Made by a program: the position numbers and the translations under genes. 64,000 bases of DNA from Vibrio diazotrophicus (GTDB taxonomy: Bacteria; Pseudomonadota; Gammaproteobacteria; Enterobacterales; Vibrionaceae): the NCBI RefSeq assembly GCF_038452265.1, contig NZ_CP151843.1, positions 62,001-126,000 of the forward strand. Reading direction: 5' to 3'. The notes under the pieces were generated by a model, which saw nothing but the letters and a program-made list of their open reading frames with translations, searched no databases and had not been told where the DNA came from. This document shows positions 13,683 to 21,999 of the stretch, in pieces; position 1 is the first letter of the stretch, and each line of letters opens with the position of its first letter.

Positions 13683-15472
13683 AACTGTTCCTGAGTGACG
13701 ATATTGCGTATTTCATAGCCAAATGGGGGCAAAGTAAGTTCTATGTCGTTGGCAAAACATTGCACTTCTACATCACTGTTATTGAGTATGACTTGCAAAG
13801 CCCCCTTACGGAAAGCGACCACATATGAGTGATCAATATCTAACCACTCTAAATAAGGTTGGTTGCACTCTGGGTAAGTTTGGCGGAGCTTTATCAGCTT
13901 TTGTATAAAGGCTCTGAACTCGGTATCCTGCTTGTCTTCATCCCAAATCATGCATTTACGATTAAGCTCAAGTCCCATCCCTTTTTGTCCATCCATGCCA
14001 ATTTCACCGCCATAGTAGATGCACGGTGAACCGACTTGGGTAAACATGAATAAATACGCAAGTTTCGCTTTGCGCTTATCGTTGCCACACAGGCTCATTA
14101 AGCGGGTAGTATCGTGGCTTTCCAACAGGTTAAACATCGCCTCGTTGACATTCCTCGGGTAGGAAAGATAAGAGCGAGTTACCGCATTGATAAAGCTTGT
14201 TTTATCATCGAGACCAAGAGCGAAAAAGTCGGTAATGGCTTGAGTTAATGGGTAATTCATCAGCGAGTCATATTGATCACCCCGTAGCCACGGCATTCCC
14301 TCATGCCAGATTTCGCCAAGGATATAGCAATCTGGCTTGATGCCTTTTACTAAACGTCGAAAATCGCGCCAGAATTCGTGATCGACTTCGTTGGCGACAT
14401 CCAAGCGCCAGCCATCAATATCGAACTCCTGTACCCAGTGTCGCGCAACGTCCAATAGATATGCACGGCACTCTGGATTCTCGGTGTTGAGCTTGGGCAT
14501 CTCTGATACGTTGGCGAATGTTTCGTAGTTAAGGTTGTCAAAATCCCACTCAGATTTGGGCTTATCCGGATACACGGGGAACTGCTTTATCCAGAACCAA
14601 TCGGCGTAGCGAGATTGTTGGCCTTTTTCAATCACGTCCAGCCACAGTGGAGATTGATGACCGATGTGATTGAATACCGCATCCAACATTACTCTCATCC
14701 CACGGCGATGGGCTTCTTGTACTAAGGCACGAAAAGCCTCGTTACCACCAAAATGTGGGTCAACATTGTAATAATCGACGGTGTCGTATTTGTGGTTGGC
14801 ATTTGCTGTGAAAATTGGGCAGAAGTATAGCCCGTTGATACCGAGTTCCTGCAAATAATCCAATTTCTCAATTACGCCCCACAAGTCGCCACCCATAAAA
14901 TTGTCACTGGTGGGCGTACTTCCCCACGGTTGTACGTTGGCTGGGGAAATGTCCGGACGACCATTATAGAAACGCTCTGGAAAGATTTGATACCAGATGG
15001 TGTTGCGAACCCATTCAGGTGTTTTCAGTACATCTTTCGGGTTGATGTAAGGGAAGCAGAAAAAGTTGCTCAAGTTGCTCAACTCAACTTCTGCGCGTTG
15101 CTCGTCTTGAATATCCACACAACGCCTTTCGCCAAACAGCAATTTCTCACCATCTTTTCCATACAGAATAAAGCCATAGCGGGTGCGCTTTTTCGGTGGT
15201 ACGAAAGTAGCAAACCAATGGTCATGGTGTTCGCTTTGTCCTTCCAATTGCATTGGAACTTCTGTTCCCCCTGTCCAGCCGTGGGCATCGCTTCCGCCCA
15301 AGTTTCCTCCGTCTAAGCCGCCTTCAGCCCAAGTATAAGGGTCACCTATCCACAGTGTTACGCGATCAACTTCGCCTTTCGCACTACGAAAACGAATGTG
15401 GAGGGTGTCGTTGTCGTAAGCGTAACTGTCCGCACTCTTCGCCAAATGAGTTAATGAGCTTCTTGTAATCAT
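13679..15472 (-). CDS. GH13 cyclomaltodextrinase/neopullulanase-type glycosidase
   Basis: This 597-residue enzyme hydrolyses imported maltodextrins or cyclodextrins to maltose and glucose. It has no signal peptide, so it is cytoplasmic. Residues 1-120 form a CBM34-like N-domain (VTLWIGDPYTWAEGG, RYGFILYGKDGEKLLF). The GH13 barrel follows, with DAVFNHIG (region I), GWRLDVANEVDHEFW (nucleophile Asp), CYILGEIWHEGMPW (acid/base Glu) and LLESHDTTR (third Asp). An N-domain followed by these motifs is characteristic of the GH13_20 group. It lies 15 bp downstream of the malG-like gene and overlaps the ROK gene. Confidence 0.93.
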   Translation of the reverse strand: MITRSSLTHLAKSADSYAYDNDTLHIRFRSAKGEVDRVTLWIGDPYTWAEGGLDGGNLGGSDAHGWTGGTEVPMQLEGQSEHHDHWFATFVPPKKRTRYGFILYGKDGEKLLFGERRCVDIQDEQRAEVELSNLSNFFCFPYINPKDVLKTPEWVRNTIWYQIFPERFYNGRPDISPANVQPWGSTPTSDNFMGGDLWGVIEKLDYLQELGINGLYFCPIFTANANHKYDTVDYYNVDPHFGGNEAFRALVQEAHRRGMRVMLDAVFNHIGHQSPLWLDVIEKGQQSRYADWFWIKQFPVYPDKPKSEWDFDNLNYETFANVSEMPKLNTENPECRAYLLDVARHWVQEFDIDGWRLDVANEVDHEFWRDFRRLVKGIKPDCYILGEIWHEGMPWLRGDQYDSLMNYPLTQAITDFFALGLDDKTSFINAVTRSYLSYPRNVNEAMFNLLESHDTTRLMSLCGNDKRKAKLAYLFMFTQVGSPCIYYGGEIGMDGQKGMGLELNRKCMIWDEDKQDTEFRAFIQKLIKLRQTYPECNQPYLEWLDIDHSYVVAFRKGALQVILNNSDVEVQCFANDIELTLPPFGYEIRNIVTQEQL

Positions 15473-15487
15473 AACGGTTCCTAATAA

Positions 15488-16321
15488 TTATTCTTTTACT
15501 GCGCCACTGACTAAGCCAGTTGTAATGTGTTTTTGTGTGGCGACAAACAGCAAGGTGATCGGTATGGCGACTAACAGAGAGCCAGCGGCAAATAGGGTGA
15601 AGTTCTCCGCTGAGTTAGATGTGATCCAACTGAAGATACCGATCGCTAAGGTCATTTTCTCTTCACTGCGTAAAATCAGCGTCGGAAGGATGAAATCCAT
15701 CCACGGCCCAGTGAATGAGACCAAGGCAACAAACACTAAAATGGGTCTGGCCAGTGGCAAGATGATCTCTAGGAAGATGGTCATGTGGCCAGCGCCGTCA
15801 ATTTTCGCGGCTTCATCCAGCGATGTAGGAATGGCGTCAAAGTAGCCTTTCACCAGCCAAGTCATAAACGGTAGCGAGCCAGTAACATAGACAAACAACA
15901 AGCCGATATAGGTATCAATTAAGCCCATTTTCGACAGCAAGATATAAATAGCTGTCATCGACAAAAAGGCTGGAAACATCTGAAGTACCAAGATGCTCAT
16001 CAATACATTGCGTTTTCCCTGAAAACGGTAACGGGAAAAGACAAATGCCGTCATGGTAACCACCACAAGTGAGATCAACATATTCGCAGTGGCGAGTAGA
16101 AAAGTGTTTTTGTACCACTGCAAATAAGGCGTGTCGTTAAACAGTGCTTTGTAGTGATCCAGCGTAAATGCGAACTCGCCAAATGAGGAGCTAAACAGGT
16201 TGTTGCCGGGTTTAAAAGAGGCGAGCACCGTCCAGATTACAGGCCCAAGCACTATAATGGCGTTGGCTGCGAGGAACAAATAGACGATGGCGGTTGCCAG
16301 TTTGCTGAGTAGTTTATCCAT
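15488..16321 (-). CDS. malG: Maltodextrin ABC transporter permease, MalG-like
   Basis: This 277-residue inner-membrane protein has six hydrophobic segments. The EAA motif of MalG-type permeases is SLDEAAKIDGAGHMTIFLEI, about residues 166-185, which docks to the ATPase. The N-terminus (LSKLATAIVYLFLAANAIIV) is the first membrane pass. It starts 2 bp downstream of the malF-like stop, so the two are translated together. It should pair with the MalF-like protein and the MalK-like ATPase encoded on the opposite strand at 22000. Substrate assignment comes from the GH13 and amylase neighbours. Confidence 0.92.
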   Translation of the reverse strand: MDKLLSKLATAIVYLFLAANAIIVLGPVIWTVLASFKPGNNLFSSSFGEFAFTLDHYKALFNDTPYLQWYKNTFLLATANMLISLVVVTMTAFVFSRYRFQGKRNVLMSILVLQMFPAFLSMTAIYILLSKMGLIDTYIGLLFVYVTGSLPFMTWLVKGYFDAIPTSLDEAAKIDGAGHMTIFLEIILPLARPILVFVALVSFTGPWMDFILPTLILRSEEKMTLAIGIFSWITSNSAENFTLFAAGSLLVAIPITLLFVATQKHITTGLVSGAVKE

Positions 16322-16323
16322 GA

Positions 16324-17607
16324 TTACATTCCTACATCGTCTTTAAAGGATTTCATACGGCGGAACTGCCAGATAGCAATGCCAGACAAGAACAAGAAAA
16401 TAACAATCGAAATCACTGAAGCGATTTGGTATTGCTGGAAGTCCAGCGTCAGTTTGTAAATCCAAGTGATCAGAATGTCGGTATGACCAGCAAAACGATA
16501 TTCCGGATTGATTGGCCCGCCACCTGTGAGTAAGAAAATTGCACCGAAGTTGTTAAAGTTGTGGGCAAACGTCATCACCAGAGAAGGTGCGACTTGATGC
16601 AAAACCATCGGTAGCGTGATCTCTCGAAACTGCTGGAATTTACTCGCACCATCCACTTCACTTGCTTCGTACAGATCACGTGGAATATTGGTTAATGCAC
16701 CGGAAATCAGCAACATAAAGTAAGGTGCGCCGACCCAAACGCTCACGGCAATGACTGCCAGTTTTGCGATATGTGGATCAGACAAAAAAGCGACCGATTC
16801 GAACCCCCAAGCATTAAGTGTGGCGTTGACCGGACCGATGCCGTTGAGTAGCAAGCGAAACATCAGCAAGGTAACAAACGCCGGAATGGCATAAGGCAAG
16901 ATAAAGACAAAACGCCACAACTTCTTCGCTTTGATATTGCGATTTTCCAGTGCCAAAGCGAGAACAAAACCAAAGCCGCAGGTACAAACAGTTGCTGCAA
17001 TTGCCCAAGTGACAGTCCAAGTCGCCACGCCAATAAAGGTGCTCGACCATATTTTCAACTCAAACAGAGTCAGGAAGTTTTTAAATCCTACCCAGTCGAC
17101 CAGATTTTTCGGTGGAATATGGTGCGGTGCCGAGTAGTTGGTGAAAGAGACCAACACAGTGATCGCAATCGGCATGATGATGAAAGCGATGCTGGCAATA
17201 AATGCTGGCGACAAAACGATAAAGGCGAATTTCTCGTCGTAGATTGCTTTGAACTGCTGACGCAGCGTTAATCTGCAAAGCTCGCAATGTTGCGCCTGTC
17301 GAACATTGGTTACGTAAGCGATAATTGCCAGGAAAAGGAACAAAACGGCTATTACCCCTTCCACCAGCAAAAAGATAGAGTTGTCCCCTTGAATGACTTT
17401 AAACCCTTGGCGAGTTTGTGCCACATCACCAAGTGAGACTAACCCTTTGATCGCGGTAGCCAAATCAGGCAAGAAGATAATAAAAAGGTATTGGATGGCG
17501 AGGAAAACCCCGCCTGTTACCCAATGTTTATGCGCCAGTTGTGTTGCCCCCATGATAAACAAGGAGGCTGGCACTTTCGGCGCTTTGACAGTTTGCGACA
17601 ACAACAT
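16324..17607 (-). CDS. malF: Maltodextrin ABC transporter permease, MalF-like
   Basis: This 427-residue inner-membrane permease has an extended N-terminal part with extra membrane helices (VFLAIQYLFIIFLPDLATAI; LVEGVIAVLFLFLAIIAYV) before the core permease domain. The EAA loop reads DLYEASEVDGASKFQQFREI, near residues 335-355. No large periplasmic P2 loop of E. coli MalF size is present between the helices. It lies 2 bp after the binding-protein gene and 2 bp before the malG-like gene. It probably forms the translocation pore for linear or cyclic maltodextrins. Confidence 0.92.
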   Translation of the reverse strand: MLLSQTVKAPKVPASLFIMGATQLAHKHWVTGGVFLAIQYLFIIFLPDLATAIKGLVSLGDVAQTRQGFKVIQGDNSIFLLVEGVIAVLFLFLAIIAYVTNVRQAQHCELCRLTLRQQFKAIYDEKFAFIVLSPAFIASIAFIIMPIAITVLVSFTNYSAPHHIPPKNLVDWVGFKNFLTLFELKIWSSTFIGVATWTVTWAIAATVCTCGFGFVLALALENRNIKAKKLWRFVFILPYAIPAFVTLLMFRLLLNGIGPVNATLNAWGFESVAFLSDPHIAKLAVIAVSVWVGAPYFMLLISGALTNIPRDLYEASEVDGASKFQQFREITLPMVLHQVAPSLVMTFAHNFNNFGAIFLLTGGGPINPEYRFAGHTDILITWIYKLTLDFQQYQIASVISIVIFLFLSGIAIWQFRRMKSFKDDVGM

Positions 17608-17609
17608 AA

Positions 17610-18839
17610 CTACTCCTGAAACGCGATCTGCTCTTCAATGATCGCTTTGGCGTGATCAAGTACCTGTTTTGGCGATTGATCATTGACCCACATTGCTGTG
17701 ATGGCGCTGGCCATTGGAGACCATAAGTAACCCATCTCTGGAATTGATGGCATAGCGTCTGAATGGAAGCCTTGAGCAATAATTGCGTAGGTTGCTTCAT
17801 CCGCATCGACGATGATTTTTTCCATCAAGTCCTGTACTGGTGGAATGGATTTGGTCATCTCATAGCGTTTCATCAACATCTTTTCTGAAGAGAGGTAGTC
17901 AGCAAACAGCTGCGCTGCTTTGGGGTACTCGCTATATGCTGATACAACAGCCAGACGTACGGTTGAGAATGTTCGCGGTTGTTTACCTTCGAAAGTCGGA
18001 ATAGGCACTACGCCAAAATTTACCCCGCTGTTGTCATAACCCTGAATAGCCCAAGGTCCATCAATGATAGCGGCAACTTTACCTTCACCAAACAAGCCAC
18101 GGCGCACCTGAGGGTTACGCATATCGACCGGATTGGAGTTGTTCGCCGCTTTCAGCGTTTTCATCGCCGACATGCCTTGCTGAGCAAGTGGTGAATTAAT
18201 GCCAAGATCTTTGGCGTCAGTACCACCTTTACCAAATTCATACGCGCCGTACAGCGTCAAGAACATGCGTGATTCGTAGTAATTCTGAATATCCCAAAGC
18301 AGTGCGTATTTGTTCTCTTTGGCATTATTAAAGCTTTTGCCAAAATCGATGATTTCTTCAAAGGTTTTGGGCGCGTTTGGCAGCAGATCTTTGTTGTAGA
18401 ACAGCGCTAAAGTCGCGTAGCTGACCGGAAAACCATAGCTGGTTTCAGCGTACTTGGCCGCAGAGGTGGCGTTCGGCAAGAACGTCGATTGAATGCGCTC
18501 TGCTGACACGAGGTTTTCCATCGCGCCGCCCGCAACGACCAAACGACCGAGTAAATCGTGTTCAATTTCAGCGATGTCAGCGACTCGAGCGGAACCACCA
18601 TCTTGAATCATGCGTGATGCTGAATCGATCGGAGCTAAACCACGGAATGAGAACTTCACCTTGTAACCGAAATCTTGGTTGAACGACTCTGCTGCATACT
18701 TCATGTAATCCAGCGTAGTGGTATCCGTCCAGATCAACAGGTCTGAGCCGGGCTCCGGCTGAATATCTTCAGCGAATGTAACTGTTGGCAGACTAACGAA
18801 CGTAGCGAGTAGCGCTGCTTTTATCCATGTCTTTTTCAT
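17610..18839 (-). CDS. malE: Maltodextrin-binding periplasmic protein, MalE-like
   Basis: This 409-residue solute-binding protein is the first gene of the leftward operon. The start at 18839 gives a normal signal peptide (MKKTWIKAALLATF, then cleavage after TFA-E); an upstream in-frame ATG would add eight residues that spoil it. Family words include LIWTDTTTLDYMKYAAESF near the N-terminus, AAIIDGPWAIQGYDNSGV and VNFGVVPIPTFEGKQPR in the middle, and the C-terminal MASAITAMWVND. It captures maltodextrins entering through the divergent porin and hands them to the MalFG pore. Confidence 0.93.
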   Translation of the reverse strand: MKKTWIKAALLATFVSLPTVTFAEDIQPEPGSDLLIWTDTTTLDYMKYAAESFNQDFGYKVKFSFRGLAPIDSASRMIQDGGSARVADIAEIEHDLLGRLVVAGGAMENLVSAERIQSTFLPNATSAAKYAETSYGFPVSYATLALFYNKDLLPNAPKTFEEIIDFGKSFNNAKENKYALLWDIQNYYESRMFLTLYGAYEFGKGGTDAKDLGINSPLAQQGMSAMKTLKAANNSNPVDMRNPQVRRGLFGEGKVAAIIDGPWAIQGYDNSGVNFGVVPIPTFEGKQPRTFSTVRLAVVSAYSEYPKAAQLFADYLSSEKMLMKRYEMTKSIPPVQDLMEKIIVDADEATYAIIAQGFHSDAMPSIPEMGYLWSPMASAITAMWVNDQSPKQVLDHAKAIIEEQIAFQE

Positions 18840-18930
18840 CGTGATAGCTCTGTAGTAGTTCATAATATACTACTAGGTTAAATCTACCTCTTTTTAAGTC
18901 AACTACTATCCAGTTAATTTTGATATTAAG

Positions 18931-18946
18931 TGTGATAACAATCAAC
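18931..18946. promoter_or_regulatory. CRP-like site
   Basis: TGTGATAACAATCAAC matches TGTGA-N6-TCACA except at the last positions. It lies about 95 bp upstream of malE and would suit cAMP-CRP control of a maltodextrin operon. Confidence 0.45.
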
Positions 18947-19060
18947 AAATGTAGGTGTAGTAAGTGTTTTTGGTAATGCGTGTAGATGTATTCGGGGAGG
19001 TTTTTATCTAGAGCAAAAAGCGTACACAATTAGAATGAGTCTTCGCCTGTTAAATATATA

Positions 19061-19080
19061 AATGTGATTAATGTCACCTA
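19061..19080. promoter_or_regulatory. CRP-like site upstream of the porin operon
   Basis: AATGTGATTAATGTCACCTA contains TGTGA-N6-TCACC, one mismatch from the CRP core. It is about 165 bp ahead of the porin start. Confidence 0.6.
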
Positions 19081-19239
19081 AATGAGCTGGTGAGAGTGAT
19101 GGGAGTCTCATTTGAATAAAAGTGATGAGGAAAAACAAATCAACATGCAGAAGAATAGATAGGCGTTCACAGTGAACTACTAAATATTCATTTTAATTAT
19201 ATCTACGATTTACAACCAAGAGGTTGATAAGGACCTATC

Positions 19240-20274
19240 GTGAAAAGAACGTTAATTTCTGTCTCCGTAGCGGCGGCGCTTGCAATATCTTTCCCTACAC
19301 TAGCAGCTAGTGAGCGTGGCATGGATGCCGATGTTGGTTTCCTTGACGAAGCGATGCAGTTTGGCGGCCATGTTGGCACTTCACTCGAATACGAGGACAA
19401 AGTGACCGATGGTTTCAACGGCACCAAGAAAAAGGAGCGTACAACAACCCATGAAGTGTTTGGCGTGTACTACAACAATGCCCGTTGGAATCTTAGTGCA
19501 CTGTATGGTCTTAAGCTGGAAAACCGTGAGCAAAAAGAGCCAAGCTACTTCGAAAATGAAGACGGCATTAAGCAACTCTTCTCACTCAACAAAGGCTTTG
19601 ATTTAGGCAATGGTTGGGCAACCGGTGCCATTTACGAGCTGGAATATACGCGTAGTAAAGTCTTTTCACCTTATGTTAGCGGCCTGCGTAAATCGCTTGC
19701 AGAGCACAGCTTCCGTCCTTATCTGACTTACTATAGCAACGAGAACAACTGGGGTTTCTATTCAAACCTAGAGTATCTCTATAGTGCAGAAGACAAAAGC
19801 GAATGGGGTGAGCGTACTGAAGAAGGTTATAGCTTACTCTTCAAGCCTTATAAGCGCTTTGGCAGTTGGGAGTTGGGTGTCGAGTTGTACTACCAAATCA
19901 AAGACAATGAAGATCACCAAGCCAACGGTGGTATCAATGAAATCAGTGATTTCACTGAGAAATATATCGAACCTATTGTGCAATATAGCTTTGATGATGC
20001 CGGTGTGCTTTATGCGCGTATTCGTGTTGGTGAAAACGAAACTCGCAATGCTTCTAACAGTGGCGGTGGAAACGCTGACATCGATTACTTCAAAGACATT
20101 CGTAAAGCAACCTTGGGTTATGAACAAGCAGTTGGTGATAGCTGGTTGCTAAAAGGGGAGTATGAGTACGCGAATGAAGTAGAAGAAAAAAGTAAACTGG
20201 CTGGATGGGAAGCGAAGAATGAGAGTGAGCTAAAACAGCACACGGTTTATCTTCAAGCTTTATACCGTTTCTAA
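19240..20274 (+). CDS. OmpG-like outer-membrane porin for oligosaccharides
   Basis: This 344-residue outer-membrane beta-barrel has a signal peptide (MKRTLISVSVAAALAISF, cleavage after LAA). The mature part alternates polar and aromatic residues (EVFGVYYNNARWNLSALYGL, SFRPYLTYYSNENNWGFYSN) and ends in VYLQALYRF, the terminal Phe required for barrel assembly. The overall look fits the monomeric OmpG-type porin family rather than trimeric LamB. It is the first gene of the rightward starch operon, so it likely admits linear or cyclic maltodextrins. Family assignment is by pattern. Confidence 0.8.
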   Translation: MKRTLISVSVAAALAISFPTLAASERGMDADVGFLDEAMQFGGHVGTSLEYEDKVTDGFNGTKKKERTTTHEVFGVYYNNARWNLSALYGLKLENREQKEPSYFENEDGIKQLFSLNKGFDLGNGWATGAIYELEYTRSKVFSPYVSGLRKSLAEHSFRPYLTYYSNENNWGFYSNLEYLYSAEDKSEWGERTEEGYSLLFKPYKRFGSWELGVELYYQIKDNEDHQANGGINEISDFTEKYIEPIVQYSFDDAGVLYARIRVGENETRNASNSGGGNADIDYFKDIRKATLGYEQAVGDSWLLKGEYEYANEVEEKSKLAGWEAKNESELKQHTVYLQALYRF

Positions 20275-20293
20275 CCCGAGTTAAGAGGTCAAC

Positions 20294-21304
20294 ATGCTGA
20301 GTGTTTCAGAAATTGCGCAAAGTTTATCAGGTCGAATTGAGGGGGATGGCTCACTAGTGGTGGACACCATACGTCCTGTTGTCAGTGATGTAGAGGGTGG
20401 ACTCGCCGTTGTGTTTGCCCGATCTGATCTTAAACAGCTTTCTGAAACCTCAGCGGAAGTGCTGGTGGGGCCTGCGGCGATTTTGCAAAGCCCCGCCAAA
20501 GCACACATTGTGATTGATCATTTAGATGTAGAGAAAATCAATCAGCTTTTACGCTATTACAAAGTGCATAAATACCAACTGTTTGACCAAGGAAACACCT
20601 CGACCGTTGATGGGGTTTACATTGGCAAACATTGTCAGATAGGGCAGAACTGCCATTTCATGCCCGGAGTACGCATCATGAATGGCGTGACCATTGGTAA
20701 CAATGTAGCAATTCATGCCAATACTGTGATTAAAGAAGGAACCGTGATCGGCAACAACGTCATTATCGATTCCAATAACTCGATTGGTAACTACAGCTTT
20801 GAATATATGTCTGGCAAAGATGGCAGCTATCAACGTATGGAAAGTATTGGCCGAGTCATCATTGAGGATGATGTCGAGATTGGCTGTAACAACACCATTG
20901 ACCGAGGCACTCTAGGTGACACTGTAATTGGTAAAGGCAGCAAAATAGACAATCAAGTGCAAATTGGTCACGACTGCCGCATTGGTAAACATTGTTTGAT
21001 CATCTCTCAATGTGGCTTCGCCGGACACACCGTGCTGGGCGATCACGTAGTGGTACATGGACAAGTTGGCACTGCTGGACACATTAACATCGGTAGCCAC
21101 TCGGTGATTAAGGCCAAGTCAGGCGTGAGCCACTCTTGCCCTCCAGGTAGCGATCTGTTTGGTTACCCAGCTAAAGAGTCCAAAGCGTATTACCGTAATC
21201 TTGCGGTGCTGAACAAACTGACTCAGCACTATGAGCAATTGAAAACGTCGCAACCAGAGCAAAAGCGCTGGCTTGCGCGACTGTTTGAAAAGAGATCGGC
21301 CTAA
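20294..21304 (+). CDS. lpxD: LpxD-like acyltransferase paralogue inside the starch operon
   Basis: This 336-residue protein matches UDP-3-O-(3-hydroxyacyl)glucosamine N-acyltransferase, a step of lipid A synthesis. Residues 1-95 are the uridine-binding domain; 100-290 are left-handed beta-helix hexapeptide repeats (VYIGKHCQIGQNCHFMPGVR, VRIMNGVTIGNNVAIHANTV). The catalytic His is in IDNQVQIGHDCRIG, and a C-terminal helix follows. LpxD normally sits beside fabZ/lpxA; here it lies 20 bp after a porin gene and before a lipoprotein and malK. It is probably a second copy, specialised for a different acyl or sugar substrate. AGAGG precedes the ATG. Confidence 0.85.
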   Translation: MLSVSEIAQSLSGRIEGDGSLVVDTIRPVVSDVEGGLAVVFARSDLKQLSETSAEVLVGPAAILQSPAKAHIVIDHLDVEKINQLLRYYKVHKYQLFDQGNTSTVDGVYIGKHCQIGQNCHFMPGVRIMNGVTIGNNVAIHANTVIKEGTVIGNNVIIDSNNSIGNYSFEYMSGKDGSYQRMESIGRVIIEDDVEIGCNNTIDRGTLGDTVIGKGSKIDNQVQIGHDCRIGKHCLIISQCGFAGHTVLGDHVVVHGQVGTAGHINIGSHSVIKAKSGVSHSCPPGSDLFGYPAKESKAYYRNLAVLNKLTQHYEQLKTSQPEQKRWLARLFEKRSA

Positions 21305-21384
21305 CAAGCGAATTAACCGACACGCGGAGCAGGCAAGCCGGTCTCCGCTGGATGAAACGAGAACGAAATAATCAAGGATTTGTT

Positions 21385-21870
21385 ATGAAACATACACTTT
21401 TGATTGCTGCGACCGCAACAGCTTTACTGGCAGGTTGTGCCAGCACCACTGAACAATCTCAGTCTGCTGCGACCAATGCCGATGCACGTTTTTCTGACTG
21501 TAATTTACCGACGCTAGAAGACGACCGTGGTCCAATCAAGCCGTCACTGTTTGTTGTAGGCACCTTCCCTGAAGGTCAGTGGATTCACCTAGATACTCAC
21601 AAAATGGGTTACAAAGGCGATGGAATTTATCAAGTGGTCTCGGACGAACAAGCGGGCAATGTCAGTTTGCAATTTGCCACGATGAGCTGGACGCCTCAGT
21701 TTACAGCAGCAGGTATGTCGATGACCGTGGGACAAGTGAATGAGTTAAAACGTGGTGGATTTGCGAAAAACACCGTAGTGAGTTTGCCTAAAGATGGCAA
21801 GTATGTGTGGACCATTCAGCTTGCGCCAGACAAAGCACCACTATTTGCCATGGTTAGTGAATGTAAGTAG
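21385..21870 (+). CDS. Lipoprotein resembling a starch-binding module
   Basis: This 161-residue lipoprotein has the lipobox LLAGC at residues 13-17. The start at 21385 has AAGGAT upstream, while a longer frame adds a charged extension unsuited to a signal peptide. After a short linker the domain reads LFVVGTFPEGQWIHLDTHKM, GYKGDGIYQVVSDEQAGNVS and LQFATMSWTPQF. This order (G-s/f-W, then l.y.GdGiY, then aG..q..a..W.p) resembles the N-terminal beta-sandwich modules of pullulanases. The lack of any catalytic domain suggests it only binds glycan at the outer membrane, helping the porin and amylase. Confidence 0.7.
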   Translation: MKHTLLIAATATALLAGCASTTEQSQSAATNADARFSDCNLPTLEDDRGPIKPSLFVVGTFPEGQWIHLDTHKMGYKGDGIYQVVSDEQAGNVSLQFATMSWTPQFTAAGMSMTVGQVNELKRGGFAKNTVVSLPKDGKYVWTIQLAPDKAPLFAMVSECK

Positions 21871-21999
21871 TTAAGAACACATACAGTTGGCAGCCGTAAC
21901 CGTATTCGGCTGCCTGATTTACCCAGACAGATTGCCAACCAGTCTGCCTCGGTAAATTGAGGATCATTTTTTATACCCTTTTGGTAAGTGGAGAGATTC

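Larger units (their letters stand above)
18840..19239. promoter_or_regulatory. Divergent control region of the maltodextrin locus
   Basis: This 400-bp gene-free region separates the leftward malE operon from the rightward porin operon. AACTACTA occurs at 18901-18908 and 19175-19182, and its reverse complement TAGTAGTT at 18853-18860, with TACTACTA at 18868-18875. These are candidate operator units for the TrmB-type regulator. No E. coli-type MalT box array (GGGGATGAGG) is seen. Confidence 0.55.

Noticed and set aside
14930..15316. 128-codon plus-strand frame inside the GH13 gene
   Set aside because: It is the antisense shadow of a clear GH13 enzyme with all catalytic motifs.
18985..19000. 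GGGGAGG as a possible MalT box
   Set aside because: It departs from GGGGATGAGG, occurs once, and lacks the array expected for MalT; a TrmB-type regulator is present instead.
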